A stretch of 64,000 nt of DNA from Lujinxingiaceae bacterium (GTDB lineage Bacteria; Myxococcota_A; Bradymonadia; Bradymonadales; Bradymonadaceae): positions 57,782 through 121,781 of the forward strand of contig JACCWM010000038.1 in assembly GCA_013697635.1 (NCBI GenBank), read 5' to 3'. Below are positions 50,567 through 60,578 of this stretch, one piece after another. The notes under the pieces are model-generated. The model had not been told where the DNA came from and ran no database searches. It saw nothing but the letters and a program-made list of their open reading frames with translations. Positions within the stretch are counted from its first letter, which is position 1. Each line of letters opens with the position of its first letter. Made by a program: the position numbers and the translations under genes.

Positions 50567-51475
50567 CTACTCGCGTCGTTTGGCTCGGGGATGTGCAGCA
50601 TCGTAAACCTGCATGATCCTGTCAATCGAGACGTGGGTGTAGCGCTGGGTGGTCGAGAGGCTGGCATGTCCCATCAACTCTTGAATGCCTCTCAAATCCG
50701 CGCCGCTGTCGAGCAGGTGGGTGGCAAAGGAGTGTCGAAGCCCGTGGGGCGTGATGCTCGTATCGAGCCCGGCGCGCACCAGGTGTTCTTTGAGAAGTCG
50801 GCGCACACTGCGCGTGGTCAAGCGGCCGCCCCGGTGATTGAGAAAGATCGCGCCCTCGGGCGTCTGCCCGCTGGCCAGCTCCAGGCGCCTGCAGAGATAG
50901 CGCTTGAGCGCTGCCGTAGCCTTTTTGCCCAGCGGCACGAGGCGCTCCTTGTTGCCTTTACCAAGCGTTCGTACCCAGCCCTCGTCGAGATCGACGTCGG
51001 CCTCGTCGATCCCGACGAGCTCCGAGACGCGAAGGCCCGTGCCGTAGCCGACCTCCCACATCGCCATGTCGCGCACACCCAAAATCCCCTCGCCACTGTG
51101 GCTCTCGAGCAGGTGGAAGACCTCGTCGACGGTCATGAAGTTGCGAAGCGGCTTGCTCGTCTTGGGCGTCGAGAGGAGCTCGGCCGGGTTGTCGGCGACC
51201 AGGCGTTTTTTGACCAGGAATTTCCAAAACGAGCGCAAGGTCGAGATCTTGCGCGCAAGCGAGCTCGCCTCATTCTCATCGAAGCGCGCGGCGATGTAGC
51301 CGCGCAGATGACGCAGCGAGAGCGTGGCCGGATCGGGATCGGCGAGGCCGGCTTTTTGCTCGAGATAGTCGGCAAACTGGCCCAGGTCGCTGGCGTAGGC
51401 GCGCAAGGTATGCTCGCTTGCGCCGCGCTCGGCTCTCAAATACTCCATGAACTGATCGATGCGCCGCGACAACAT
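50567..51475 (-). CDS. xerC: Tyrosine recombinase XerC
   Basis: Chromosome dimer resolution at dif with its XerD partner. N-terminal SAM-like domain to about residue 110; the catalytic residues are visible in GTGLRVSELVG (Arg), GKGNKERLVPLG (Lys), HGLRHSFATHLL (His/Arg), LMGHASLSTTQRYTHVS (His and Tyr). 302 residues is normal. It could be XerD-like instead; the position directly upstream of hslV favours XerC. Gap to rsh is 12 bp. Confidence 0.9.
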   Translation of the reverse strand: MLSRRIDQFMEYLRAERGASEHTLRAYASDLGQFADYLEQKAGLADPDPATLSLRHLRGYIAARFDENEASSLARKISTLRSFWKFLVKKRLVADNPAELLSTPKTSKPLRNFMTVDEVFHLLESHSGEGILGVRDMAMWEVGYGTGLRVSELVGIDEADVDLDEGWVRTLGKGNKERLVPLGKKATAALKRYLCRRLELASGQTPEGAIFLNHRGGRLTTRSVRRLLKEHLVRAGLDTSITPHGLRHSFATHLLDSGADLRGIQELMGHASLSTTQRYTHVSIDRIMQVYDAAHPRAKRRE

Positions 51476-51487
51476 GCTCTCAATCCT

Positions 51488-53662
51488 CTAAGTGCGCTCG
51501 ACCTTGTAGACGCCCTTGATCTTCTCGATGGTCTTCATGGCGCGCTTGAGCTGCTCGAGGTTGTTGACGAGCACCTCGAAGGTGTTGATCGCGCGGCTGT
51601 CCTCGGTGGTGATGCACTGAGCCTGGCTGATGTTGACGCCGGCCTGGGTAAAGGAGTTGCTGATGCTGCCGAGCAGGCCGGGCTTGTCCGCGCAGTAGAC
51701 GCGCACGTTGACCGGGCGGCGCGCGGCGTCGTTGCTCTTGGCCTCGTTGGCCCAGCGCACCGTGATCTGGCGCTCGCGCTCGAGGTGCGTGATGCGCGCG
51801 CACTCGCGGGTGTGCACCGAGAGGCCGCGCCCGCGGGTGACAAAGCCCACGATCTCGTCGCCGGGCACCGGGTTGCAGCACTTGGCATACTGCACCATGA
51901 CATCTTCGATGCCGTCGAGCACGACGCCGGTCTTGCCCCGGTGCACGAGCTTGTCCCAGAGCTGGCCCAGGCGGCTCTCGCTGTTGTCGTTTTTGGTGGC
52001 GTTGATCCGGGCCTGCGATGGGTAGATCTTTTCGATCACCGTCTCGGGCTGGGTCTTGCCGTAGCCGATCTCGGCCAACATCTCGTCGACCGAGCTGAAC
52101 TTGCAGAGCTCGGCGGCCTTGGTCAGGTTGCCGGCGCGCTCCCAGGCGCGCACGTTGGTGCTCGCGCGCTTGTTGAGCTCCTTGTCCAAGAGCTCGCGGC
52201 CGAGCTCGCGGCTGCGGTCGCGCTGCTCCTTTTGCACGGAGTGGCGGATCTTGGTGCGCGCGCGCCCGGTCTTGACGTAGGCCAGCCAGTCCTTGTTCGG
52301 TCGCTGGTTCTTCTGGGTGATGATCTCGATAATATCACCGTTTTGGAGCTGGTACTTGAGCGGCACCATCAGGCCGTTGACCTTGGCCCCCGAGCAGTGA
52401 AAGCCCACCTCGGTGTGAATGGCAAAGGCAAAGTCCACGGGTGTGGCGCCCATGGGAAAGCTCATCACGTCGCCGCGCGGCGTGAAGACATAAACCTCGT
52501 CGTGGAAGAGGTCGATCTTGACCGACTCCAAGAACTCGCGCGGATCCTCGTGATCCTGGTGCTCCTCCATCAGGCGATGCAACCAGGCAAACTTCTGATC
52601 GTCGCGATCAGGGACTGCTTTGCCTTCCTTGTAGAGCCAGTGCGCCGCGATGCCTTCCTCGGCCACCTTGTGCATGTTGCTCGTGCGAATCTGAATCTCG
52701 ATGCGCTCCTGATAGGGCCCGATCACCGAGGTGTGCAGCGACTGGTAGCCGTTGGGCTTGGGGATGGCGATGTAGTCCTTGAAGCGCCCGGGAATCGGCT
52801 TCCACAGGTTGTGCACCAGGCCCAGGCCCTCGTAGCACTGCACGCGCTCGGGCACGAGGATGCGAAACGCCAGGATGTCGAAGACCTGCTCGAACTCGAT
52901 TTGTTGCTCGCGCATCTTGCGATAGATGCTCCAGAAATTCTTGGGCCGGCCGGTGACCTCGGCGCGGATGTTGTTCTCGCGTAGCATGTCGTTGAGGATC
53001 GTGATCACCTCGCGGATGAACATCTCGCGCTGGCGCTTCTTGGAGGCGACCTTCTCGGCGATCTCGTAGTAGGCGTCGGCGTGCAGGTAGCGAAAGGAGA
53101 GATCCTCGAGCTCGGTCTTGACCCAGCTGATACCCAGCCGGTGCGCAAGCGGCGCGTAGATGTCCATCGTCTCCTGGCTGATGCGCTCCTGGCCCTCCTC
53201 GCTCATGTATTTGAGCGTTCGCATGTTGTGCAAACGATCCGCGAGCTTGACCAAGATCACGCGCAGATCGCGGCTCATCGCGATGATCATCTTGCGGATG
53301 TTCTCGGCCTGGGCCTCCTCGCGCGTATTGAACGAGAATTTGGAGAGCTTGGTCACCCCGTCGACCAAAAATGCCACGTCCTCGCCGAACATATCGCGCA
53401 GATCTTCGACCGTGGTGTCGGTGTCCTCGACGGTGTCGTGGAGCAGCCCGGCGACCAGGCTCGAGACGTCCAGGCGCAGCCCGGCGATGATGTCCATCAC
53501 CTCGAGCGGGTGGGTCATGTACGGCTCGCCAGACTTTCGAACCTGTCCCTCGTGCATTGCATTGGCGAACTCGAAGGCCTCGCGCAGCTTGTTGATGTCC
53601 GGATTAGGATGGTAGCCGCGAACCTTTTTGATAATCGAGTTGAGGCGATTTTGCATTTGCAT
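51488..53662 (-). CDS. relA: Bifunctional (p)ppGpp synthetase/hydrolase (Rel/SpoT type)
   Basis: Stringent-response enzyme of 724 residues. The hydrolase HD domain is intact (LLHDTVEDT and LADRLHNMRTLKYM); the synthetase has RFKDYIAIPKPNGYQSLHT; a TGS domain follows (EVYVFTPRGDVMSFPMGATP), then a zinc-finger-like region with YAKCCNPVPGDEI and a C-terminal ACT domain. Since both active sites look complete, it is likely the only long Rsh of the organism. It heads an operon with xerC, hslV and hslU. Confidence 0.94.
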   Translation of the reverse strand: MQMQNRLNSIIKKVRGYHPNPDINKLREAFEFANAMHEGQVRKSGEPYMTHPLEVMDIIAGLRLDVSSLVAGLLHDTVEDTDTTVEDLRDMFGEDVAFLVDGVTKLSKFSFNTREEAQAENIRKMIIAMSRDLRVILVKLADRLHNMRTLKYMSEEGQERISQETMDIYAPLAHRLGISWVKTELEDLSFRYLHADAYYEIAEKVASKKRQREMFIREVITILNDMLRENNIRAEVTGRPKNFWSIYRKMREQQIEFEQVFDILAFRILVPERVQCYEGLGLVHNLWKPIPGRFKDYIAIPKPNGYQSLHTSVIGPYQERIEIQIRTSNMHKVAEEGIAAHWLYKEGKAVPDRDDQKFAWLHRLMEEHQDHEDPREFLESVKIDLFHDEVYVFTPRGDVMSFPMGATPVDFAFAIHTEVGFHCSGAKVNGLMVPLKYQLQNGDIIEIITQKNQRPNKDWLAYVKTGRARTKIRHSVQKEQRDRSRELGRELLDKELNKRASTNVRAWERAGNLTKAAELCKFSSVDEMLAEIGYGKTQPETVIEKIYPSQARINATKNDNSESRLGQLWDKLVHRGKTGVVLDGIEDVMVQYAKCCNPVPGDEIVGFVTRGRGLSVHTRECARITHLERERQITVRWANEAKSNDAARRPVNVRVYCADKPGLLGSISNSFTQAGVNISQAQCITTEDSRAINTFEVLVNNLEQLKRAMKTIEKIKGVYKVERT

Positions 53663-53852
53663 GGATGGGGCGGCTCCTCGGGTACAACGGGGGAAAATGT
53701 TCCATCAGGTTCAACAGCCAAGCATCGCTGAACATTCTCGGTCTTGAGGGCCCTACGGTGGCCTGGCGAACATGGTAGCGAAGCAATGAGGAGGGGGCAA
53801 CAATTCCGCTCAACCGAGCAGGTACGTCGGGGTTCGCGTACACGCACAATGA

Positions 53853-53886
53853 AAGACCCCAGCTGGGTGAACCGAGCGGGGGTCTT
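53853..53886 (-). terminator. Strong hairpin between the beta-helix lipoprotein gene and rsh
   Basis: AAGACCCC and GGGGTCTT form a perfect 8-bp stem (9 with the adjacent C/G) around an 18-nt loop. On the minus strand the second arm is followed by TTTC. Position just after the stop of the 53921-57343 gene fits its terminator. Confidence 0.7.
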
Positions 53887-53920
53887 GCTCGCACCTTTTT
53901 GGCAGGCGGGGCTTGCTCGC

Positions 53921-56900
53921 TCAGGGCATGCCGCAGGCCGCCGTCCACACTGTGGTCACGCCGTTTACGGGCGGATTGACGTTGGAGTAGGACACGTCGT
54001 TGCAGGAGATAATCTCCATGTTGCCAGTCGCAAATACCCCGCTGCCCAGACCGTCGGCGAGCGTAAGGTGGTCGATGGCGAGCCGGGTGTTGTTGACGAA
54101 GCGCAGGTTCGTGCCTGCCGATCCGCCGTGGTAGACATGGACGTGCTGCAGGCGGTTGAAGACGCTGCGGCTGGTGTTGAACGTCAGATCGTTCCAATAG
54201 CCCGGCACGGGCACCGCTCCCGTGAAGGTGATCGGCGCACCAAGTTCACCGAGCGCACGCAACGCACCGGTGGAGATCTCAAAGCGCAATTGTGGCCCCA
54301 TGACAACCCGACTTCCGGGCGGGAGATCGAGGATCGCGTCATTAGTGACGTTGACGTTGCCGATAATCCAGTAGGGGACGTCGAGCGCCGGCCACGTCTG
54401 GGAGGTATCGACGGCGCCACCATTGACGGTGACCAGATCGATGTCGTTACCTATGAAGCTTGACGCGGCATCAAGCTGCTGGATGCGGTAGATCGGCAGC
54501 CGAAGTGGACCGAGGGCGTTGCCTGTCATCGTGTTCTGTTTGAACACGCTAAAACTTGCATATTCCGAGAAGTAGTTGCCGAAGTGGTGGACGCCGTAGC
54601 CGTTGTTATGGCGCGCGGTAACGTTGCGAAGGCCAGCGATCACGGCCCCTTGGACCGGGCTCAGGGTGATGCCGGCCGGCGCGCCGTTGTCCCAACCATG
54701 GCTGCCGCCATACTCGACGACCACGTGCTCGAGCAGGTTTGGCATGAGCGTGCGGGTAAAGCGTATGCCGTTCCAGTGGCCGGGCGTGGACTCGCTGCCC
54801 GTGAAGACGATCGGTTCGCTGTCCGTCCCAACGGCGCGCAAGCCGCCGGAAGTGCTATTGCGTCCAACCGAAAAGCCCACTCGCCAATCGAACTCCAGGC
54901 GCGTGCCCGGCTCGATGGTCACCGTCGCGTCGTTGATGATCGAGACGTCAGCGTTGAAGCGATACGGGGCATCGAGCTTGCGCCAGGTCTGGCTGGTCGA
55001 GGGCTCTCCGCCGCTGATTTGGATGTAATTTGCGCCATTTCCGGCGAAGCTCGAGGTGTTGTCGAGCAAGCTCAGCAGCTCGGCCGAAATCACCAGCGAC
55101 GGGCCAAGGTTGCCCGTCATGGTGTTCGCCTCCAGGCTGTCGACCGTAACCGCGCCCGATTCGATGTTCAAACCAGCGCCTTGGTTGAAGCGAAAGGTGT
55201 TGTTGCGCACGATCGAGCGCACGGCACCTGAACTCGCCGAGATCGTCAGGCCGCCGACCGAGCCGCGCTCCCAGGCCGCCTGTCCGGCGTACTCGACGAT
55301 GATGTGCTCGATCAGATTCGTCACGCTGTTCGAATTGGTGATGTTGACGCCGCGCCACCAGCCGGGCTGGGGCCGGCTGGCCGTGAAGCGGATCGGAGAC
55401 GCGGCCTCGCCCTCGGCCGAAATCGTCGCGCCGATGACTCGAAACTGGCGGTTCTCCTCGAAGATCAGCGTCACACCGGCCTGAATCGTCAGATGCGCGC
55501 CGTTTCGGACCTCGACGTTGTTTGGGACGCGGTAGCAGCTGCCGCGCGCCAGGATCGTGTCGGCGCTGATCGTGGCGGCGAGCGCGGGCGGATCGGCGCA
55601 GTCGCCCACGTAGACCAGGCCGACCACGCAGGCGTTGAGCACCGGCGAGTAGACCGTGTTCGGGCCGCAGATCGATTCACCGGGCACGCAGCTCTGGCTT
55701 GGTTCGTCCCAGACCGTGTTCTGGCCGCAGACCACGGTCGGGTTTGCCACGCACTGGCCGCTGTCGGCGTCCCAGACCGTGTTCGGGCCGCAAACCTCAT
55801 TGGTGTTGACGCATTGGCCGAGCGCCAGGCTCCAGGTCGTGTTCGGCCCACAGACGACGCTTATCGGAACGCAAACTCCGAAGCACACCTCGTCGCTCGC
55901 GCACTCTACGCCGCAGGCGCCGCAGTTGTCGGGGTCGCTTCCCAGGCCGATCGAGCCGCCCACGCAGACCAGCGAGTCGGTGTTGAGCTCTTCGCAGGCC
56001 CAGATGCCGCAGTCCTCGCACGTCGTTGCCGGCTTGCCCGCCAGTGGCGCGCTGCCGCCGCAGGCATTCTTGCCCACCGCCGGGGTCGTCACCTCGTCAC
56101 AGCTTACGGCGTCGAGTGAGGCATGGCAGGTCCAGGCGTGGTCGGGGCCGCAGGAGGCGCCGGGCACCTGGGCCAGGGGTGTACAGCCCTGGCAGGCGTT
56201 GAGCGCGATGCTCGCGCCTCCGATACAGACGGTCACATCGGGTGAGCCGCAGATCACGGTGCCCTGGCCGCAGTTTCCGCAAGGATCGCCCGGGCGCAAG
56301 GTGAGCAGGCTGCGTCCGCCGCAGGCGTTGGATTCGGTGATCGATACGCAGGCGAGTTGAGCGTGCTCGCTGCATGCGAACATGTTTCCGCTACCACACG
56401 ATTCGCCCGGTACACTGGGCAGCAGCGGGCAGGCGCCGCACAAATTCAGTGGGCGCGAGCAGATCAGGGCTTCGGTTCCATCGCACTGCCACTCACCGCC
56501 GCACACGCCACAGCTTGCGCCGAGTTGGTCGGCAATTGGCGCGCAGCCGCCGCAGGCGTTGACGGCGTTCTCCGAGCCGAGGCAGCGCACCTGTTCCTGG
56601 CCATCGCATTGCCAGCTTCCGCCGCCGCAGCGGCCACAGGCCGCCCCGGGTACGCCAGCGAGCAGGGCGCTGCCCGCGCAGGCATTTTGTCCCGGGCCGA
56701 CGCAGAGCATCTCGTCTGTTCCCGAGCACTGCCAGGTTCCCCTCTGCAGCCCCACCTCGCAGGTAAAGTTTCGCCGCTGTGCGAGCTCGCTGCAGCCGCC
56801 GCATTCGTTGAGAACGGTGTCGTTCACGCACACCAGGCGTCCATCAGCAGCACACTGGAAGCTGCCCTGACCGCAGGTGCCACAGGCATCGCCCGGGGCA

Positions 56901-57343
56901 TTCTTGAGCCGAACGCACTGTCCGCAGACGTTTTTGGGTGTGGCGCCAAGGCATCGCAGCGCGTCGCCTCCGTCACACACGATCACGCCGTCGTCACACT
57001 CCCCACACACCTCACCCGGCCAGGCGTCAATGAGCTTGTTCTCTCCGCCACAGGCGTTGCGCGAGCTCTGCGCGGCGTCCTCGCCAGCATCGTCGACGCT
57101 ATCAATGACATCATCGAGAGCACCGCCGCCGACATCGGGGGTTTCTGGCGCGTCGGGACACTCGCAAACTTCAAAGGATCGCTCAGCGCTGCAGATCTGA
57201 ACGCCAAAGCGTAGATCGGCGCAAAGACACGCCTCGATCCGGCCAGGCACACAGCCAGGCGAATACGCATTTGTCGTAGGCTCATCGGAGCAAGCAGTGA
57301 GCATCAAACACAAAGAAATTGCAGCAAACCACAAGGCGCCCAT
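53921..57343 (-). CDS. Large modular lipoprotein with Cys repeats and a right-handed beta-helix
   Basis: ATG 57343 gives a lipoprotein signal (LWFAAISLCLMLTAC). Residues about 60-500 consist of about nine imperfect Cys-rich units, each with CG-C-G-G-WQCDG and NACGGC. Then four short copies of CGPNTVWD....CV follow (55600-55870). The last about 520 residues are polar parallel-beta-helix sequence with recurring blocks such as GLTISASSGAVRSIVRNN and VTNDAILDLPPGSRVV. The layout is of a long surface stalk with a carbohydrate-binding-like tip. No catalytic residues are evident. It is monocistronic, with a hairpin downstream. Confidence 0.82.
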   Translation of the reverse strand: MGALWFAAISLCLMLTACSDEPTTNAYSPGCVPGRIEACLCADLRFGVQICSAERSFEVCECPDAPETPDVGGGALDDVIDSVDDAGEDAAQSSRNACGGENKLIDAWPGEVCGECDDGVIVCDGGDALRCLGATPKNVCGQCVRLKNAPGDACGTCGQGSFQCAADGRLVCVNDTVLNECGGCSELAQRRNFTCEVGLQRGTWQCSGTDEMLCVGPGQNACAGSALLAGVPGAACGRCGGGSWQCDGQEQVRCLGSENAVNACGGCAPIADQLGASCGVCGGEWQCDGTEALICSRPLNLCGACPLLPSVPGESCGSGNMFACSEHAQLACVSITESNACGGRSLLTLRPGDPCGNCGQGTVICGSPDVTVCIGGASIALNACQGCTPLAQVPGASCGPDHAWTCHASLDAVSCDEVTTPAVGKNACGGSAPLAGKPATTCEDCGIWACEELNTDSLVCVGGSIGLGSDPDNCGACGVECASDEVCFGVCVPISVVCGPNTTWSLALGQCVNTNEVCGPNTVWDADSGQCVANPTVVCGQNTVWDEPSQSCVPGESICGPNTVYSPVLNACVVGLVYVGDCADPPALAATISADTILARGSCYRVPNNVEVRNGAHLTIQAGVTLIFEENRQFRVIGATISAEGEAASPIRFTASRPQPGWWRGVNITNSNSVTNLIEHIIVEYAGQAAWERGSVGGLTISASSGAVRSIVRNNTFRFNQGAGLNIESGAVTVDSLEANTMTGNLGPSLVISAELLSLLDNTSSFAGNGANYIQISGGEPSTSQTWRKLDAPYRFNADVSIINDATVTIEPGTRLEFDWRVGFSVGRNSTSGGLRAVGTDSEPIVFTGSESTPGHWNGIRFTRTLMPNLLEHVVVEYGGSHGWDNGAPAGITLSPVQGAVIAGLRNVTARHNNGYGVHHFGNYFSEYASFSVFKQNTMTGNALGPLRLPIYRIQQLDAASSFIGNDIDLVTVNGGAVDTSQTWPALDVPYWIIGNVNVTNDAILDLPPGSRVVMGPQLRFEISTGALRALGELGAPITFTGAVPVPGYWNDLTFNTSRSVFNRLQHVHVYHGGSAGTNLRFVNNTRLAIDHLTLADGLGSGVFATGNMEIISCNDVSYSNVNPPVNGVTTVWTAACGMP

Positions 57344-57490
57344 GCGCCCCCCGACCAACTTGCTCAGCATACTCGAATACCAAGATGGACTTGCATGGAT
57401 CGTCGAAAGCGGGAGGTGGAACAGATGTGGCGAGCATAGCCAAGAAGGCGATCTCTGACAAGCGATGCGACCACATGGCCCCGCATCGAT

Positions 57491-58624
57491 CTAGCCCATG
57501 ATCTCGGCGCCCAGGGGCAGATCGATCTCGATCTCCTGGACCTTGATGAAGTCGACGAGGCGGTCGACGTAGGTGGGGAAGGGCGGGCAGTAGTGGCCGT
57601 CGAGCGCCTCCATGGTGTTCATCGAGTTGTAGATGGTGAGCTGGTTGAAGTCGTCCATGAACTGGCGCGGGTTGCGGGTGAGGCGCTCGAGGTAGGGAAA
57701 CTTCATGATCAGCTTGGTCAATCGGTAGGGAAAGGCGCCGACCGGGGGGCGCTTGCCTGCGCGTTGGGCGACGAGCTCGAAGACCTTGCGTGCGCTCAGC
57801 GGGTTGGGATCGCACAGATGAAAGGTCTTTCCCGCCGTCTGCGGATTGCGGCTGATCGTGTACATCGCGTTGCAGACGAAGTCGATCGGCACCAAATTGA
57901 GCGGCTTGTCGCCCTTGCCGGGCATCAAGATCGGCACCATCGAGGGCATGTTCACGATCGCATTCATCAAGTAGTAGGGCCCGGCCATCTTGTCGATCTC
58001 GCCGTCGCTGGAGTCACCGACGATGATCGATGGGCGGTAGATCGAGATCGGCAGATGGGCCATCGCCTCGCGCATGGCCAGCTCGGCCAGATACTTGGTC
58101 TCCTCGTAGACGTTTCGAAAACCCTGCTCTTCGGCCAGCTCGTCTTCCATGATCACGCCAGTACGATCGCCGGCGACAAAGGCCGTGGAGAAGTGGTTGA
58201 GCCGGCGAAGCTTTTGCATCTCGTAGGCCGAATCGATGATGTTGCGTGCGCCGGTGACGTTGACCTCGTAGGCCTGGTTGCGCTCGACGCCGAGAAACCA
58301 GATGCTCGCCACATTGTAGATATCGGTGACGTTGGCGATCACCTCGAGGTACTCGCGCCCGCTCAGACCCAGATCGATCGCCACGACATCGCCGCTGAGC
58401 AGGGCGATACGCTCGCGCGGCGCCTCCATGGCTGTGAGCGCGCGGTCGGCGGCGTCGATATAATCTGGGCGCACCAACAGGCGCACAAAGGCATCGGGCT
58501 CGCGCGCTATGATCGCCTCGAGCAGCTTGCGAGCGACGAAGCTCGGAAATCCAGTCACGAGAATGTCGCGCTTGCTTGAGCTCTGGTCGGCTTTGGATGC
58601 GGCTTTGGATGAATTATTCGTCAT
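57491..58624 (-). CDS. Extended SDR (acyl-CoA reductase/epimerase-like)
   Basis: 377 residues with an NAD(P)-binding fold: start DILVTGFPSFVARKLLEAI is a divergent glycine motif (the last two Gly are replaced by Ser and Ala), DIYNVAS and NVTGARNIID follow, and the catalytic Tyr/Lys pair is YEETKYLAE. The form resembles the NAD_binding_4 family that includes acyl reductases. The disordered start is rich in Ser/Lys. The stop of coaE overlaps its ATG (ATGA). Substrate is unknown. Confidence 0.8.
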   Translation of the reverse strand: MTNNSSKAASKADQSSSKRDILVTGFPSFVARKLLEAIIAREPDAFVRLLVRPDYIDAADRALTAMEAPRERIALLSGDVVAIDLGLSGREYLEVIANVTDIYNVASIWFLGVERNQAYEVNVTGARNIIDSAYEMQKLRRLNHFSTAFVAGDRTGVIMEDELAEEQGFRNVYEETKYLAELAMREAMAHLPISIYRPSIIVGDSSDGEIDKMAGPYYLMNAIVNMPSMVPILMPGKGDKPLNLVPIDFVCNAMYTISRNPQTAGKTFHLCDPNPLSARKVFELVAQRAGKRPPVGAFPYRLTKLIMKFPYLERLTRNPRQFMDDFNQLTIYNSMNTMEALDGHYCPPFPTYVDRLVDFIKVQEIEIDLPLGAEIMG

Positions 58625-59292
58625 GGTTTTTGGTTTGTGTCCACGGGTTGATTGGGTTTGGCCGTGCCGCGCTCTCTGACGTTCTTGGAGATGCTCTCGA
58701 AAAGTTCGAGGACCTGGCGGCGCAACCTGGCGATGTCGTGATTGTTGTCGATGACGTAATTGGCCGCGGCGATCTTGGCCTCGAGCGGCATCTGCGCGTC
58801 GATTCGGGCTTCGGCTTGGGCGCGCTCGAGCCCGTCTCGCTCGGTGATGCGTGCAATTTGCGTCTCGCGCTCGGCGGCCACCACGATCAGGCTGTCGAGA
58901 AAATGATGGATGCCGTTTTCGACCAGCAGTGCAGCGTCGTAGACCACCCAGTCGTGGCCGCGCTCAAACGCCTCGCGGGCCTTATCCATCATCGCCTGGG
59001 CGATGCGCGGGTGGGTGATCTGGTTGAGCTTGGCGCGCTCGGTGGCATTGGAGAAGATCCGCGCGCCCAGCGCGCTGCGCTCGAGCTGGCCGTCTGACCC
59101 GATCAGCTCGGGGCCGAAGGCCTCGACGATCTCGGGCAGCGCCGGTTGGCCAGGCATGACGATCTCTCGGGCGATTGCGTCGGCGTCGATCACTTCGACG
59201 CCAAGCTCGCGCAAGAGGTTTGTGACAGTGGACTTTCCACTGGCAATACCGCCGGTCAGGCCGACGATGATCAATGGCTCGTTCGTTGACAC
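58621..59292 (-). CDS. coaE: Dephospho-CoA kinase
   Basis: Last step of coenzyme A synthesis. GTG 59292 is chosen because IIVGLTGGIASGKSTV follows at residue 7; the longer open frame upstream is not conserved in this family. Further hallmarks: VIDADAIAREIVMPGQPAL, HPRIAQAMMD and VYDAALLVENG. Length about 224 is normal. It overlaps the SDR gene by ATGA and is divergent from the membrane protein gene at 59382, with a 90-bp promoter region between. Confidence 0.93.
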   Translation of the reverse strand: MSTNEPLIIVGLTGGIASGKSTVTNLLRELGVEVIDADAIAREIVMPGQPALPEIVEAFGPELIGSDGQLERSALGARIFSNATERAKLNQITHPRIAQAMMDKAREAFERGHDWVVYDAALLVENGIHHFLDSLIVVAAERETQIARITERDGLERAQAEARIDAQMPLEAKIAAANYVIDNNHDIARLRRQVLELFESISKNVRERGTAKPNQPVDTNQKP

Positions 59293-59381
59293 CCTCTGGG
59301 ACCTCGTATTAGGTAACCGGGCGCTTGCTGGCAATACTGATGTGCCGTTGGACGGCCGTTCATACCATCTTCGAAGGCACG

Positions 59382-60578
59382 ATGCAAAGTAGACAAGAGC
59401 CACGGGCCAAGGCCCCAAAGCGCGGGCCCAAGGCAGCGCGCCAGAGCGTGCTGGTGCGGCTCTGGGAGTTGCTCGTGCAACGCACCACGGTCGCCGCGAT
59501 GCTCATGGCCGCCGGCGCGCTGTGTATTCTCGCGCCGCGAAGCCGGCTGGCCCAGAGCGTCACGGCCGATTGGTGGACGAGCGCGTCGCACGTGCCCGAG
59601 AGCCTGCGCGCGGTGGCGGCCATCCTGGTCGCGGCCAGCGTGCTGCTAGTCGCGCTGCTCTGGTCGCGAAAGGCCGCCTGGCAGGGCAAGGCTCCCCGGG
59701 CCGACCTCACGACCACGCTCGGGCCCAAAGATGGGCGCGAGCGTCAGGGGTCAAGTCAAGCCCGCGCCTGGCTTGGCATCGGCTGCGTCGTCGCCGGTGT
59801 CCTCGTCGTCGTCTTTCACTGGTTTGCCCTGCATCAGACGCTTGCCGCCGGCAGCATGAACCTGCGAATCAACGAAGCCGTCGAATACTATGAGGTGCCC
59901 ACCAGTTCTGCGGAAAAGATGCGCGTGATGCTGCCCCTTATCGTGACCCTGCGCTCGATGAGCTTTGACGAGCAGCCCGTCATTCGGCTGCGTCTGGCGA
60001 AGCCCGCAGACGAGCAGGGCGCAATCTACACGCTCACCCCGGGCGACGTGCTCGACGTCGAAAACGTGCGCCTGGCCTTTGTCGGCCTTGCACCGGGCGC
60101 AAGCTCGCTTCGCGCCGTCGTGGCGAGCAACGCGCCCGATACGATCTCGGCCGGCGGCGTGGTCGGTGAGCTCATTCGCTTCGCGCCCGATGGGCCCGAC
60201 TACGAGATCCTCGACGTCAGTTACAACTACCTCGATGCGCTGGGCCCGGGCGTGCAGCTTCGCTCCGAGGCGCAGACCGAGCCATTCTGGGTGTTTCAAG
60301 CCGCCGATCGTGCGCCGCGCCCGATCGATTTTGGCCATGATCTGCGCCTGCTCGAGGTGCAAAGCATGCCGACCGCCGTGATCAGCGCGACGCGCCCACG
60401 CGCGATCTGGCCAGTAGGCCTCGGTGGCGCCTTGTTCGCGTTTGGCTGGGCGCTCCTGCTCCTGTTCCCCGAGCGCCTGGCGCGCCGCGAGGTCGACGAA
60501 GACGGCCACGAGCGCTGGCATCTGGCGAGCTTGACCGCCGCCGGCCCGCTGGCCGAAGAGCTCGAGGAGGCCCGATGA
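59382..60578 (+). CDS. Membrane protein, possibly ResB/Ccs1-like
   Basis: ATG 59382 follows GAAGG. 398 residues with three membrane helices in the first half (about 35-52, 74-92 and 130-150), a soluble region of about 200 residues beginning TLAAGSMNLRINEAVEYYE, then one last helix (VGLGGALFAFGWALLLLF) and a short charged tail. This layout is that of ResB/Ccs1, and the stretch after helix 3 has a similar feel, but no conserved histidine pair can be confirmed. Partner to the next gene by ATGA overlap. The family call is tentative. Confidence 0.55.
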   Translation: MQSRQEPRAKAPKRGPKAARQSVLVRLWELLVQRTTVAAMLMAAGALCILAPRSRLAQSVTADWWTSASHVPESLRAVAAILVAASVLLVALLWSRKAAWQGKAPRADLTTTLGPKDGRERQGSSQARAWLGIGCVVAGVLVVVFHWFALHQTLAAGSMNLRINEAVEYYEVPTSSAEKMRVMLPLIVTLRSMSFDEQPVIRLRLAKPADEQGAIYTLTPGDVLDVENVRLAFVGLAPGASSLRAVVASNAPDTISAGGVVGELIRFAPDGPDYEILDVSYNYLDALGPGVQLRSEAQTEPFWVFQAADRAPRPIDFGHDLRLLEVQSMPTAVISATRPRAIWPVGLGGALFAFGWALLLLFPERLARREVDEDGHERWHLASLTAAGPLAEELEEAR

